Shown here: one piece after another, positions 1 to 7,391 of the stretch
Numbering within the stretch: the stretch's first letter is position 1
Layout: the number at the start of each line of letters is the position of its first letter
Source of the DNA: an uncultured bacterium
Lineage (GTDB): Bacteria > Bacillota_I > Bacilli_A > RFN20 > CAG-826
Direction: 5' to 3'
DNA length: 35,027 nucleotides
Assembly (NCBI GenBank): GCA_949300345.1
Contig: CASGDR010000002.1
Coordinates: 1 to 35,027, forward strand
Translations under genes and position numbers: made by a program
The notes under the pieces: generated by a model
Databases searched by the model: none
What the model was told of the DNA's origin: nothing
The model's input: only the letters and a program-made list of their open reading frames with translations

Positions 1-196
1 CTCCATCGTCATCGCCCATAGGCTATCCACCATCGTCCATAGCGACCGCATCTTGGTCATGCAGGGCGGAAGCATCATCGAAGACGGCAACCACGCTAGC
101 CTCATGAAGCAAAAGGGACATTACTATGAACTATATACAAATCAGTTCAAGGAACTCTCGATTTCCAGCCAGCTGAGCCTAAAGGATACCCTATAG
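1..196 (+). CDS. ABC transporter, C-terminal end of the ATPase domain (5' truncated by window)
   Basis: Reading frame from base 2 to the TAG at 194-196 gives 64 residues. It begins inside the H-loop of an ABC ATPase ([11 protein letters not shown], with the switch histidine) and continues through the usual D-R-I-L-V-M ... G-x-I-I-E-D-G-N-H motif and the terminal helix (YYELYTNQF). The pattern is that of type-I exporters in which the ATPase follows a six-helix membrane domain, such as multidrug or lipid exporters; the membrane part lies outside the window. It ends just before a terminator and faces the glycogen gene block, so it is the last gene of its unit. The substrate cannot be told from this fragment. 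Confidence 0.9.
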   Translation, partial: SIVIAHRLSTIVHSDRILVMQGGSIIEDGNHASLMKQKGHYYELYTNQFKELSISSQLSLKDTL

Positions 197-197
197 A

Positions 198-224
198 AAA
201 AGGCCCGCTATAGGCGGACCTTTT
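198..224. terminator. Bidirectional rho-independent terminator
   Basis: An 11-bp stem (198-208 with 214-224) closes a 5-nt loop. It is flanked by A-runs on the left and T-runs on the right, so it can serve the ABC gene on the plus strand and the glycogen operon arriving on the minus strand. The one imperfect pair is C-A in the plus RNA but a G-U wobble in the minus RNA, so the hairpin is more stable as the end of the minus-strand operon. Confidence 0.75.
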
Positions 225-233
225 CTTATTTCC

Positions 234-698
234 TTATAGGTCGTGGAAGAGTTTGAAGTCCAGATATAGGACCAAGAGGTTGAGCCCGGCCAAGAGGGCC
301 GCGGCTAGCATCACCAAGATGTCCCCCGCAATCCCAAAGGCGATCGCGAAGGCAAGGTTCACGCATGATGAGACCAGATAGGTGAAGAAGGCCCTTTTTT
401 CGGTCTTATCGAAGTTCTTGGAGGCTCCCCACACCAGGAAGAGGACGGCGAAGACCCCTAGGGCAATGGAGTATATGATCCCCATGATCGAAGAGGCCAG
501 ATTGATTTCATCAAAGCCTAGGACCAAGGAATAAGCGCCCGTGGTCTTACCATAGAACATGGGGATGAATAGGACCATCAGGATAAGCAATAGGAAGAAG
601 GCGGCTACCCCGAAATGGAAGTAGCGGACCTGCCGGTATTCGGCGGCCTTGAAATATTCCTTTTCGGGAGCGTCTTCTCCCCTATCGATGCGGGGCAT
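234..698 (-). CDS. Small four-helix membrane protein, function unknown
   Basis: 154 residues. A charged N-terminal segment of about 25 residues is followed by four hydrophobic stretches at roughly 28-48, 68-90, 104-124 and 126-148. I recognise no family motif and there is no signal-peptide cleavage site, so it is probably an integral membrane protein. The start codon overlaps the dUTPase stop by one base (TGATG at 700-696), which points to translational coupling and to membership of the same operon as glgB, glgP and the dUTPase. It is the last gene before the terminator at 198-224. The only evidence on function is this position, which is weak. Confidence 0.7.
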   Translation of the reverse strand: MPRIDRGEDAPEKEYFKAAEYRQVRYFHFGVAAFFLLLILMVLFIPMFYGKTTGAYSLVLGFDEINLASSIMGIIYSIALGVFAVLFLVWGASKNFDKTEKRAFFTYLVSSCVNLAFAIAFGIAGDILVMLAAALLAGLNLLVLYLDFKLFHDL

Positions 699-1195
699 CA
701 GTAATGGTTCTCCTGCCTAAGGTAATTGACGGCAAGCTTACTGAGGTAGGCGGTGATGGCCTCGTCCATGTTGTAGCCTAGGGTAAATAGCAGTCTCACA
801 TAGGCCTCCATGGCGTAGGTCCAATGCTCCTTATCGTAATGCTCATAGAGCTCGCCGATGGAGCGATAGACCTCGTGGAAGCCCCTGGTGGGGTTTTCAT
901 AAGGGAGCAAGGCCGGCCCTTCATAGGCGGCCTCAGCGATATCGATGGCGACCCCCAAAGAGAGCAGGAAATGCATTCCGTCGGCATATTCGTCGAGGAT
1001 CTTCTCCTTGCTGCCCGGGCCCCTATCGGACCAGTATTTGAAGCAGCGCGTCTCATTGGCCAATTCCCCCACTTCCACATAAAGGGCCAGAAAGCGCCTT
1101 TGTTTGGTAGAGGCATAGTCGACCCCGTGACGGAGATGGATATCTTCGTCTAGGGCCTTCTGTTTGGCAAGATAGGGAGTCAGATCGAAATGCAT
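698..1195 (-). CDS. dUTP diphosphatase, all-alpha (dimeric dUTPase / MazG-like) type
   Basis: 165 residues. The all-alpha NTP pyrophosphatase motifs are clear: E41-x2-E44 within EVGELANETRCFKYWS and E69-x2-D72 within EYADGMHFLLSLG. These acidic residues hold the magnesium ions. The family hydrolyses dUTP to dUMP and pyrophosphate, keeping uracil out of DNA and feeding dTMP synthesis. It is not related to the trimeric beta-sheet Dut family. Family membership is well supported by the R-C-F-K-x-W-S and G-x-H-F motifs typical of Firmicutes and phage dimeric dUTPases; the exact substrate is inferred. The start overlaps the glgP stop by one base (TAATG), so it is probably co-translated with glgP, an odd partner for a nucleotide-sanitising enzyme. 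Confidence 0.85.
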   Translation of the reverse strand: MHFDLTPYLAKQKALDEDIHLRHGVDYASTKQRRFLALYVEVGELANETRCFKYWSDRGPGSKEKILDEYADGMHFLLSLGVAIDIAEAAYEGPALLPYENPTRGFHEVYRSIGELYEHYDKEHWTYAMEAYVRLLFTLGYNMDEAITAYLSKLAVNYLRQENHY

Positions 1196-3606
1196 TATTC
1201 CTCGCTTACCTCGTAGTGGCTTAGATGCCAGATGTCGCGGTTATAGTCATCGATGGTCCTATCGGAGGTGAAGTTGCCCGAAGAGGCGATGTTGGCAAGG
1301 CACATCCTCGCCCAGCCGCGGCGGTCCTGGTATAGCTCGTCGGCCCTAGCGTGGGCTTTGACGTAGCTATCGAAGTCCTTGAGGATGAAGTATTGGTCCC
1401 CGTGCATGACCTCATCGAAGATGAGCCTGAAGCGGTCGCCCTTGGCCCAGGGCCCGGAAGTCAATGAATCGAGGATATTCTTGATGCGCGGATCGGAGTT
1501 ATAGACATCCCAGGGGTTGTAGTCGCCCTTATCATAGTGGGCTTGGACCTCGTCGGCTTCCATCCCGAAGATGACCTCGTTTTCCTTGCCGGCGAACTGG
1601 GCGATTTCGATGTTGGCCCCGTCCATGGTGCCTAGAGTCACCGCCCCGTTCATCATGAACTTCATGTTGGAGGTACCCGAGGCTTCCTTACCGGCGGTGG
1701 AAATCTGCTCGGAGATGTCGGCGGCCGGGATGATCTTCTCGGCTAGGCTTACCCCGTAGTTTTCCACGAAGAAGATCTTCACGAACTTGGAGAAGCCCGG
1801 ATCGTTGTTGACCACTTCCTGGACCGAAAGGATCAGCTCGATGATGCGCTTGGCGTATTCATAGCTGGGCGCGGCCTTGGCCCCGAAGATGAAGGTGTGC
1901 GGGGTAATCTTGAAGGAAGAGGGATTTTCCTTGTATTTCTGATACAGGAACATGATGTGGAAGACATTCATGAGCTGCCTCTTGTAGGCGTGCAGCCTCT
2001 TGATCTGCACGTCGAAGATGGAGTTGGGGTCGATACTGATTCCCCCATACTCCTTGGCGAACTTGGCGAAGTCCTTCTTGTTTTCGTATTTGACCTTCAG
2101 GAAAGCGTCCTGCAGGGTCTTGGAATCGATGTATTGCTTCAGTTCGGAAATCTTGCTGAAGTCCTTGATCCAGCCATCCCCTATCTTGGAGCTGATGAGG
2201 TTAGAGAGCCTCTCATCGCAATAGGCCAGCCAGCGGCGGTGGGTAACCCCGTTGGTCTTGTTGTTGAACTTCTCGGGGAAGAGCTTGTAGAAGCTATGGA
2301 AGGTGTATTCCTTGAGGATGTCGCTATGGATTTTGGCGACCCCGTTGACCGAATAGCCGGCATAGATGGCCAGGTTGGTCATGTGTATCTGCCCGTCCTT
2401 GATGATGCTCATCTGGTAGCGTTCCAGTTCGGGCACGCCCTTTTCGACCATGTATTGGTTGAAGCGGCGGTTGATCTCTTCGATGATCATGTAGACGCGG
2501 GGCACGAGGTGCTGGACATATTGGACCGGCCACCTCTCGAGGGCCTCGGGCATGACCGTGTGGTTGGTAAAGGCGATGGAGTGGGTAACCTCTTCCCAGG
2601 CCTCGTCCCAGCCAAAGCCGTATTCGTCCATCAATAGCCTCATCATCTCGGGAATCGAGAGGATGGGGTGGGTATCGTTGAGCTGGAAGCCATAGAGCTT
2701 GCTGAAGCCCTTCAGGCTCTTGTAGCGGCGAAGATGGGCCAGCATCGTCGACTGCAAGCCGGCCGAGACCAGGAAGTACTGCTGGCGCAAACGCAGGATC
2801 TTGCCGTGCTCAGTCGAATCATCCGGATATAGGCCGAAGCAGAGCTCCTTGAGGGTCGATAGGTATTGTTCGAAGGATAAATCCTTGGGCAAATTGGATT
2901 CGCTAGGCTCGGCCGACCAAAGGCGCAGGATGTTGGCCACCCCGTTCCTATAGCCCGGGACCCAGACGTCGTAAGGCACCGCGCGGACGCAGGTGGCGCC
3001 CACGGTGCGGAGGGCATATTCCCCATTGGGCTTGAGGTAGGTTTCCGGGGAACCCCCGAATTTGACCTCGACGGCGTGCTTGGGCATCCTGACCTCGAAG
3101 ACGAAGCCGTTGGATAGCCACTGGTCGGGAAGTTCGACCTGCTTGCCGTTTAGGAACCTCTGGCGGAAGAAGCCGTATTCATAGCGGATGGTGTTGCCCT
3201 GGAGGGGGATGCCCCTACTGGCGGCCGAATCCAGGAAGCAGGCGGCTAGGCGGCCTAGGCCCCCGTTTCCTAGCCCGGCGTCGGATTCCATCTCTTCCAA
3301 CGAATGGATGTCGATCCCTAGATCGGCAAGGCCGTCCTTGGCGATCTTATAGATGCCGAGGTTCATCATGTTGTTGACCAGAATGCGGCCGATGAGGAAT
3401 TCCATCGAGAAATAGATGACCTGGCGCCTCTTCTTGGCATCGATGTCGTTGCGGCAGTTGCGCCAGTAGTAGCCGGCGTAGTCGCGGACCATCTCGCCGA
3501 GGATGTCATATTGCTCGGTGAGGTGGGAATCGCTGACGTCGCGCCCGTATTTCTCGCTCAGGCGACGCTCGAACTCCTGTTTGAAATCCAATTTGTTGTT
3601 GAACAT
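1195..3606 (-). CDS. glgP: Glycogen/maltodextrin phosphorylase
   Basis: 803 residues, the normal length for bacterial GT35 phosphorylases. It releases glucose-1-phosphate from alpha-1,4-glucan ends using phosphate and pyridoxal phosphate. The PLP-binding segment GTSNMKFMMNG is intact, with the Schiff-base lysine near residue 649. The N-terminal glycine-rich NGGLGRLAACFLDS block and the NDTHP and KRLHAYKRQ blocks of the family are also present. AAGGAG lies 9 bases before the ATG. It sits 28 bp downstream of glgB, in the order glgB-glgP-dUTPase-membrane protein. No synthase (glgA) or ADP-glucose pyrophosphorylase (glgC) lies in this window. Whether glycogen or imported maltodextrin is the main substrate cannot be told; the glgB partner favours glycogen. 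Confidence 0.97.
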   Translation of the reverse strand: MFNNKLDFKQEFERRLSEKYGRDVSDSHLTEQYDILGEMVRDYAGYYWRNCRNDIDAKKRRQVIYFSMEFLIGRILVNNMMNLGIYKIAKDGLADLGIDIHSLEEMESDAGLGNGGLGRLAACFLDSAASRGIPLQGNTIRYEYGFFRQRFLNGKQVELPDQWLSNGFVFEVRMPKHAVEVKFGGSPETYLKPNGEYALRTVGATCVRAVPYDVWVPGYRNGVANILRLWSAEPSESNLPKDLSFEQYLSTLKELCFGLYPDDSTEHGKILRLRQQYFLVSAGLQSTMLAHLRRYKSLKGFSKLYGFQLNDTHPILSIPEMMRLLMDEYGFGWDEAWEEVTHSIAFTNHTVMPEALERWPVQYVQHLVPRVYMIIEEINRRFNQYMVEKGVPELERYQMSIIKDGQIHMTNLAIYAGYSVNGVAKIHSDILKEYTFHSFYKLFPEKFNNKTNGVTHRRWLAYCDERLSNLISSKIGDGWIKDFSKISELKQYIDSKTLQDAFLKVKYENKKDFAKFAKEYGGISIDPNSIFDVQIKRLHAYKRQLMNVFHIMFLYQKYKENPSSFKITPHTFIFGAKAAPSYEYAKRIIELILSVQEVVNNDPGFSKFVKIFFVENYGVSLAEKIIPAADISEQISTAGKEASGTSNMKFMMNGAVTLGTMDGANIEIAQFAGKENEVIFGMEADEVQAHYDKGDYNPWDVYNSDPRIKNILDSLTSGPWAKGDRFRLIFDEVMHGDQYFILKDFDSYVKAHARADELYQDRRGWARMCLANIASSGNFTSDRTIDDYNRDIWHLSHYEVSEE

Positions 3607-3634
3607 ATATAAAATCTCCTTGTAGAAATCGAAA

Positions 3635-5638
3635 TTACTTGGTTTTGGCGGTCTTTTTCACCGACCGTTTTTTGGTAGAGGCGGCCTTCTTGACCGGGGC
3701 CTTTTTGGCCGCGGGCTTCTTAATAGTGGCCTTCTTGGCTACTTCCTTGGGCTCTTCCTCTACCTTGGGCTTTTCACGCTTTTCGATGCGGCGCTTGAAG
3801 ATGCAGGCCGCAAAGCCCCCTAGCTTGATGGAAATGTGGTAGGGCCTATTTTCCGGGGCGCCGGGATAGGCTTGGCAGGGAAGGCCGTTGTACTGGTTCC
3901 ATCCCCCATAGACGTCCTTGTCGGAATTGAAGATCTCGTCATAGATGCCGTCCCTTAGGCAGCCGACCTCATAGCCGTCATACCAATTGCCGGTCATGTT
4001 GAAGACGAAGAGCAAGTCGCTATCGCCATACTCGCGCTGGAAGGCAAAGACGCTTTGGTCGGCATTGTCGACCATGGTCCAGCCGAAGCGGGCCGGGTTA
4101 TGCTCTTCCACATGCATCGCCGGCTCGGCGCGGTAGATGAGGTTGAGGTCTCTGACCAAGCGCTTGACCGAGTCGTGCTTGGGATAGCTAAGCAGATTCC
4201 AGGGAAGCGACTTCTGCTCGTTCCATTCGTCGAAGGAGGCCAGTTCGTTGCCCATGAAGGACAGTTTCTTGCCCGGATGCCCGTATTGGTAGGTATACAG
4301 GTTCCTAAGCTGGGCGAACTTGGTGTCATAGTCCCCCCAGAGCTTGTTGATGATGGTCCCCTTTCCATGGACGACTTCGTCGTGGCTAAGGGGAAGCAAA
4401 AAGTTCTCGGAGTAGAAATAGGCCATCGAGAAGGTGAGCTTGTTATGCTCCCACTTCTTGTAGATCGGGTCCTTGGAATAGTACTTGAGGGTATCGTTCA
4501 TCCAGCCGAGGTCCCACTTGTAGTCAAAGCCCAGGCCTCCGTATTCCAAGGGCTTGGTGACCCCCTGGAAGTCGGTGGAGTCCTCGGCGATCATCATGAC
4601 GCTGGGATGGCGGTAATGGATCTTGCCGTTGAGGCGTCTGATGAATTCGGTGGCCCCGGTATTTTCCCCGTTGTTCTTGTTGCCGTCCCAATAGACGATG
4701 TTGCTGACCGCATCGATGCGGATCCCATCGAAATGGAAATAGTCCAGGAAGAAGTTCATGGCGCTCATCAGGAAGGAGCGGACCGGGTCTTTTCCTAGAT
4801 CGAACTGGGCGCTTCCCCAGGGCGAGATGGTGTGGCTGGGATCGCTATATTCATAGAGGCAGCTACCATCGTATTCCCTCAAGGCATAGTAGTCGGTCGC
4901 GAAGTGGACCGGGGCAAAGTCGAGGATGACCCCGAAGCCGGCCTGGTGGAGCCTATCGACGAAGCTCATCAGCTGGAAGGGATTGCCGTATCGCGAATCG
5001 ACGCTATAGAAGCCGGTGGCCTGATAGCCCCAGCTGCCGTCGAAGGGATATTGGACGATCGGCATGATCTCGACGTGGGTGTAGCCGGTTTCCATCAGAT
5101 AGGGAATCAGGACGTCGGCCACTTCCTCATAGGAAAGATAACGGCCGTCCCTTTGCCCCACCCAGGACCCGAGATGGATCTCATAGATGGACATCGGACG
5201 GTCGAAGTTGCGGTCGCGGTTTTTCAGCCACTCCTCATCATGCCAGATGAAGCCCTCGATGTTGAAAAGCCTCGAGCAGGTCTGGGGGCGGTACTCGCTA
5301 TAGAAGGCAAAGGGGTCGGCCTTGTCGACGTATTCCCCCCTGGCGTTGCGGAAATGGTACTTGTAGGACTGATAGTCGTGAAGCCCGGGGATGAAGGTTT
5401 CCCAAGCCCCGCAGTCATCGACCTTGGTGAGCTTGTCGGCCCTGACGTCCCAGCCGTTCCATTCCCCGATCACGGAGACATCGTCGGCCAAAGGCGCATA
5501 AAGCCGGAACCAAACCCCTTCTTCTTTTATGGTCTTCTTGCCGACTTTTTTCTCCCTATAGCCGAAATGGGCTCCGAAATAGGTATGGGCATCGATGGTT
5601 TGGCCCACCAAAAAATCGTAAAGTACTCCAAATGCCAT
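3635..5638 (-). CDS. glgB: 1,4-alpha-glucan branching enzyme with a Lys/Ala-rich C-terminal tail
   Basis: 667 residues from the chosen ATG. It introduces alpha-1,6 branches into glycogen. An N-terminal CBM48-like domain (VWFRLYAPLADDVSVIGEWNGW) is followed by a GH13 barrel with the nucleophile in DGIRIDAVSNIV, the acid/base Glu in MMIAEDST and the third Asp in LSHDEVVHGKG, then an all-beta C domain. I chose the ATG at 5638 over a TTG at 5644 because AGAGGTG sits 7 bases before the ATG but only 1 base from the TTG. After about residue 620 the enzyme fold ends. The rest is a tail of roughly 45 residues built of K-K-x-A/P-A-K-K units, like histone H1 or HU-type tails, which is not normal for GlgB. 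glgP follows 28 bp downstream. Confidence 0.96.
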   Translation of the reverse strand: MAFGVLYDFLVGQTIDAHTYFGAHFGYREKKVGKKTIKEEGVWFRLYAPLADDVSVIGEWNGWDVRADKLTKVDDCGAWETFIPGLHDYQSYKYHFRNARGEYVDKADPFAFYSEYRPQTCSRLFNIEGFIWHDEEWLKNRDRNFDRPMSIYEIHLGSWVGQRDGRYLSYEEVADVLIPYLMETGYTHVEIMPIVQYPFDGSWGYQATGFYSVDSRYGNPFQLMSFVDRLHQAGFGVILDFAPVHFATDYYALREYDGSCLYEYSDPSHTISPWGSAQFDLGKDPVRSFLMSAMNFFLDYFHFDGIRIDAVSNIVYWDGNKNNGENTGATEFIRRLNGKIHYRHPSVMMIAEDSTDFQGVTKPLEYGGLGFDYKWDLGWMNDTLKYYSKDPIYKKWEHNKLTFSMAYFYSENFLLPLSHDEVVHGKGTIINKLWGDYDTKFAQLRNLYTYQYGHPGKKLSFMGNELASFDEWNEQKSLPWNLLSYPKHDSVKRLVRDLNLIYRAEPAMHVEEHNPARFGWTMVDNADQSVFAFQREYGDSDLLFVFNMTGNWYDGYEVGCLRDGIYDEIFNSDKDVYGGWNQYNGLPCQAYPGAPENRPYHISIKLGGFAACIFKRRIEKREKPKVEEEPKEVAKKATIKKPAAKKAPVKKAASTKKRSVKKTAKTK

Positions 5639-5688
5639 TAGCAAACACCTCTATTTGAATATACGAGTAGCCTCGCGCTCATGGGCCG

Positions 5689-5717
5689 ATTATAAGCAAT
5701 CTTTTCCTTCTTTAGAA
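5689..5717 (-). promoter_or_regulatory. Candidate sigma-A promoter for the glgB-glgP operon
   Basis: On the minus strand there is a perfect TATAAT (5694-5689), 50 bases before the glgB ATG. A weak -35 (TTCTAA, 5717-5712) lies 17 bp upstream. The gap between the esterase pair and glgB (5639-5766) otherwise holds only an inverted repeat. This suggests glgB has its own promoter and the esterases are a separate unit or read through. Confidence 0.5.
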
Positions 5718-5740
5718 GGGGTCAGACGGAAATTGGCCCG

Positions 5741-5772
5741 GCCTGATAGGCATTGTTTTTCATATATCAGGC
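5741..5772 (-). repeat. 8-bp perfect inverted repeat at the end of the esterase gene
   Basis: GCCTGATA (5741-5748) and TATCAGGC (5765-5772) form a perfect 8-bp stem with a 16-nt loop. The right arm includes the stop codon of the downstream esterase. There is no T-run after the stem, so it is not a classical terminator. An mRNA 3'-end stabiliser or processing site between the esterases and glgB is possible. Confidence 0.45.
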
Positions 5773-6543
5773 TAGTAGCCTAGCAAAATCCCGGAACTGG
5801 ATGGCCCAGCACTCCTCGCTATGGCGGTGGCCCTTATAGACCTTGGCGACCTCCAATTTGCAGCTGGCGTCCTGAAGTAGGCCCTTATAGGTCTCCAATT
5901 GCTCGGGGAAGAAATCCTGGCTATCGATGCCCTCCTGCTCGATGGTTTCATTATCCCCGCAGGCGAGGAAGTATTTGGCCTTTGGGTCGCTTCCTAGTTC
6001 TTCGAAGCTTTCTATAAAAAGCTCGGGGCCAGGAAAGCCGAAGGCCGGGGAGAAGACCCCGAAAGCCCCGAAGGTGCCCTGGCACTTCAAGGCGGCGTAG
6101 GCGGTGATGAAGCCCCCGAGGGAGGAGCCGGCCAGATAGGTATGTTCCTGATCGGGCAAGGTGGGATATAGATAGTCGATCATCGGCTTTAGATAGCCCA
6201 CCAAAAACTCAAGGTAAAGATCGGCCTTGGGCTCGACGTGGATCACCTCTTCCCCGACCGGCATATCGATCTTGTAGGCATAGTATTCTTCGCTGCGGTA
6301 GGGATCGGCGCTATCTAGGCCCACCACGATGATCTTCTTGTTCAGCTTCCTGAGGGTCTTGGTCACCTCCCAGGAGCGTTTCGACCATTGGGATTTACGG
6401 ACGATGTTCTGCCCGTCATGCATGTAGAGGACGCTATAGCGTTCCCCTTTCTTCATGCCTTTAGGCAGATACACCCTCACCCTTTTGAAGCGGTTGAGCT
6501 CCGCGCTATAAAGGTCAAAGACCTTTTCTTTCTCAAAAATCAC
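5767..6543 (-). CDS. Alpha/beta-hydrolase-fold esterase (Esterase_phd / CE1-like), paralogue 2
   Basis: 258 residues. It begins with a short beta-rich lead and the family's YLPKGM...VLYMHDGQN block. The serine nucleophile sits in YLAGSSLGGFITAY, and the likely catalytic histidine is in GHRHSEECW near the C-terminus. The acid is probably in the ACGDNE segment. There is no signal peptide, so the enzyme is cytoplasmic. The GTG start overlaps the previous stop by 4 bases (GTGA), with AAGG nearby. It is a close tandem relative of the gene at 6540-7307, aligning end to end. Family members cleave acyl, feruloyl, S-formylglutathione or siderophore esters; the substrate here is unknown. A position beside glgB/glgP suggests acylated sugars or glucans, which is inference only. 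Confidence 0.85.
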   Translation of the reverse strand: MIFEKEKVFDLYSAELNRFKRVRVYLPKGMKKGERYSVLYMHDGQNIVRKSQWSKRSWEVTKTLRKLNKKIIVVGLDSADPYRSEEYYAYKIDMPVGEEVIHVEPKADLYLEFLVGYLKPMIDYLYPTLPDQEHTYLAGSSLGGFITAYAALKCQGTFGAFGVFSPAFGFPGPELFIESFEELGSDPKAKYFLACGDNETIEQEGIDSQDFFPEQLETYKGLLQDASCKLEVAKVYKGHRHSEECWAIQFRDFARLLA

Positions 6544-7307
6544 GGCAATACCTTTATGAAATCGTAGAATTGCTTGGCCCAGTGGCTCTCGGTATGCTCC
6601 CCGCCCACATAGTATTTCTTCTTGGCCAAATTGGCCCCGCAGCCTTCAAGCAAGGCGGTATACATCTCATAGTCGCGCCTGAAAAGGTCCCTCATCATGG
6701 GGCGGTCCTTGAACTGCTTGTGTTCCATCGAACCGACCGAGACGAAATAGGTCCCCTGCATATCGGTGCCATACTTCTCGAAGTCCTTCCTAAAGAGGTC
6801 CTTCATCATCGATAGTGCGGGCGAGAAGACCCCATAGACGGAGAAGACCCCGGGCCTAGTCATCGCGCAGTAGGCGGTGATGCAGCCTCCCAAGGAAGAA
6901 CCGGCCAGATAGCTATGCTCCCTTTCCGGCAGGGTCTTGAAATTGCCATCGACGTAGGGCTTTACCTCATCGATCAAAAAGGAAAGGTATTCCTTCGAGG
7001 TGGATTCCATCCCCTTCATCGAGATGGCGTTTTCGATCTGGTAGGGATAATAATCCCTATTGCGGGGCTGCACGCAGTCGACCCCGACCACGATGACCTC
7101 CTTGCCCATCCGCTTTAGGGCCTTGGTCACCTTCCAGGAACGGTGGGAAGCCTCGGCCCGCCTTACGATGTTCTGCCCGTCATGCATGTAGAGCACCGGG
7201 TAGCGCTTTTGCCCGTCATAGCCCTTGGGCAGATAAATGCGGATCCTTCTTTTCTCGTTAAGAAAGCGGCTATCGAGATCCGCCACGATTTCCCTATTTC
7301 TCAGCAT
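6540..7307 (-). CDS. Alpha/beta-hydrolase-fold esterase (Esterase_phd / CE1-like), paralogue 1
   Basis: 255 residues with the same architecture as its neighbour: YLPKGYDGQKRYPVLYMHDGQN near the start, nucleophile elbow YLAGSSLGGCITAY, and a C-terminal histidine in GGEHTESHWAKQF. It has no signal peptide. Both copies keep the serine and histidine, so both are probably active rather than one being a relic. The ATG has no visible Shine-Dalgarno site. A TAAACT box ends only 6 bases before it, which would fit a leaderless transcript. The start is supported by residue-for-residue alignment with paralogue 2. It is the first gene of the minus-strand block and is divergent from ackA. Confidence 0.85.
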   Translation of the reverse strand: MLRNREIVADLDSRFLNEKRRIRIYLPKGYDGQKRYPVLYMHDGQNIVRRAEASHRSWKVTKALKRMGKEVIVVGVDCVQPRNRDYYPYQIENAISMKGMESTSKEYLSFLIDEVKPYVDGNFKTLPEREHSYLAGSSLGGCITAYCAMTRPGVFSVYGVFSPALSMMKDLFRKDFEKYGTDMQGTYFVSVGSMEHKQFKDRPMMRDLFRRDYEMYTALLEGCGANLAKKKYYVGGEHTESHWAKQFYDFIKVLP

Positions 7308-7391
7308 GGCTTTAGTTTAAAGCCCGAAACAATCCCCTAACAAGAAGAAAAGGTTGCTAGTAAAATTCCCTTAGCAAGTGAGGTAAATAGC
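7308..7391. promoter_or_regulatory. Divergent promoter region between the esterase genes and ackA
   Basis: Minus strand: a TTGTTA -35 (7343-7338), 18-bp spacer and TAAACT -10 (7319-7314) lie directly before the esterase ATG. Plus strand: a TAAAAT -10-like box (7361-7366) with no convincing -35, then GAGGT (7380-7384) 7 bases before the ackA ATG. The Shine-Dalgarno site of ackA is clear; the promoter boxes are weaker calls made by eye. Confidence 0.4.

Noticed and set aside
1897-2637. Long plus-strand ORFs (over 240 codons) opposite glgP, and similar ones opposite glgB (4055-5641)
   Set aside because: Mirror frames of highly conserved GC-rich genes; compositions rich in Val/Gly/Asp/Leu with no motif or start signal.
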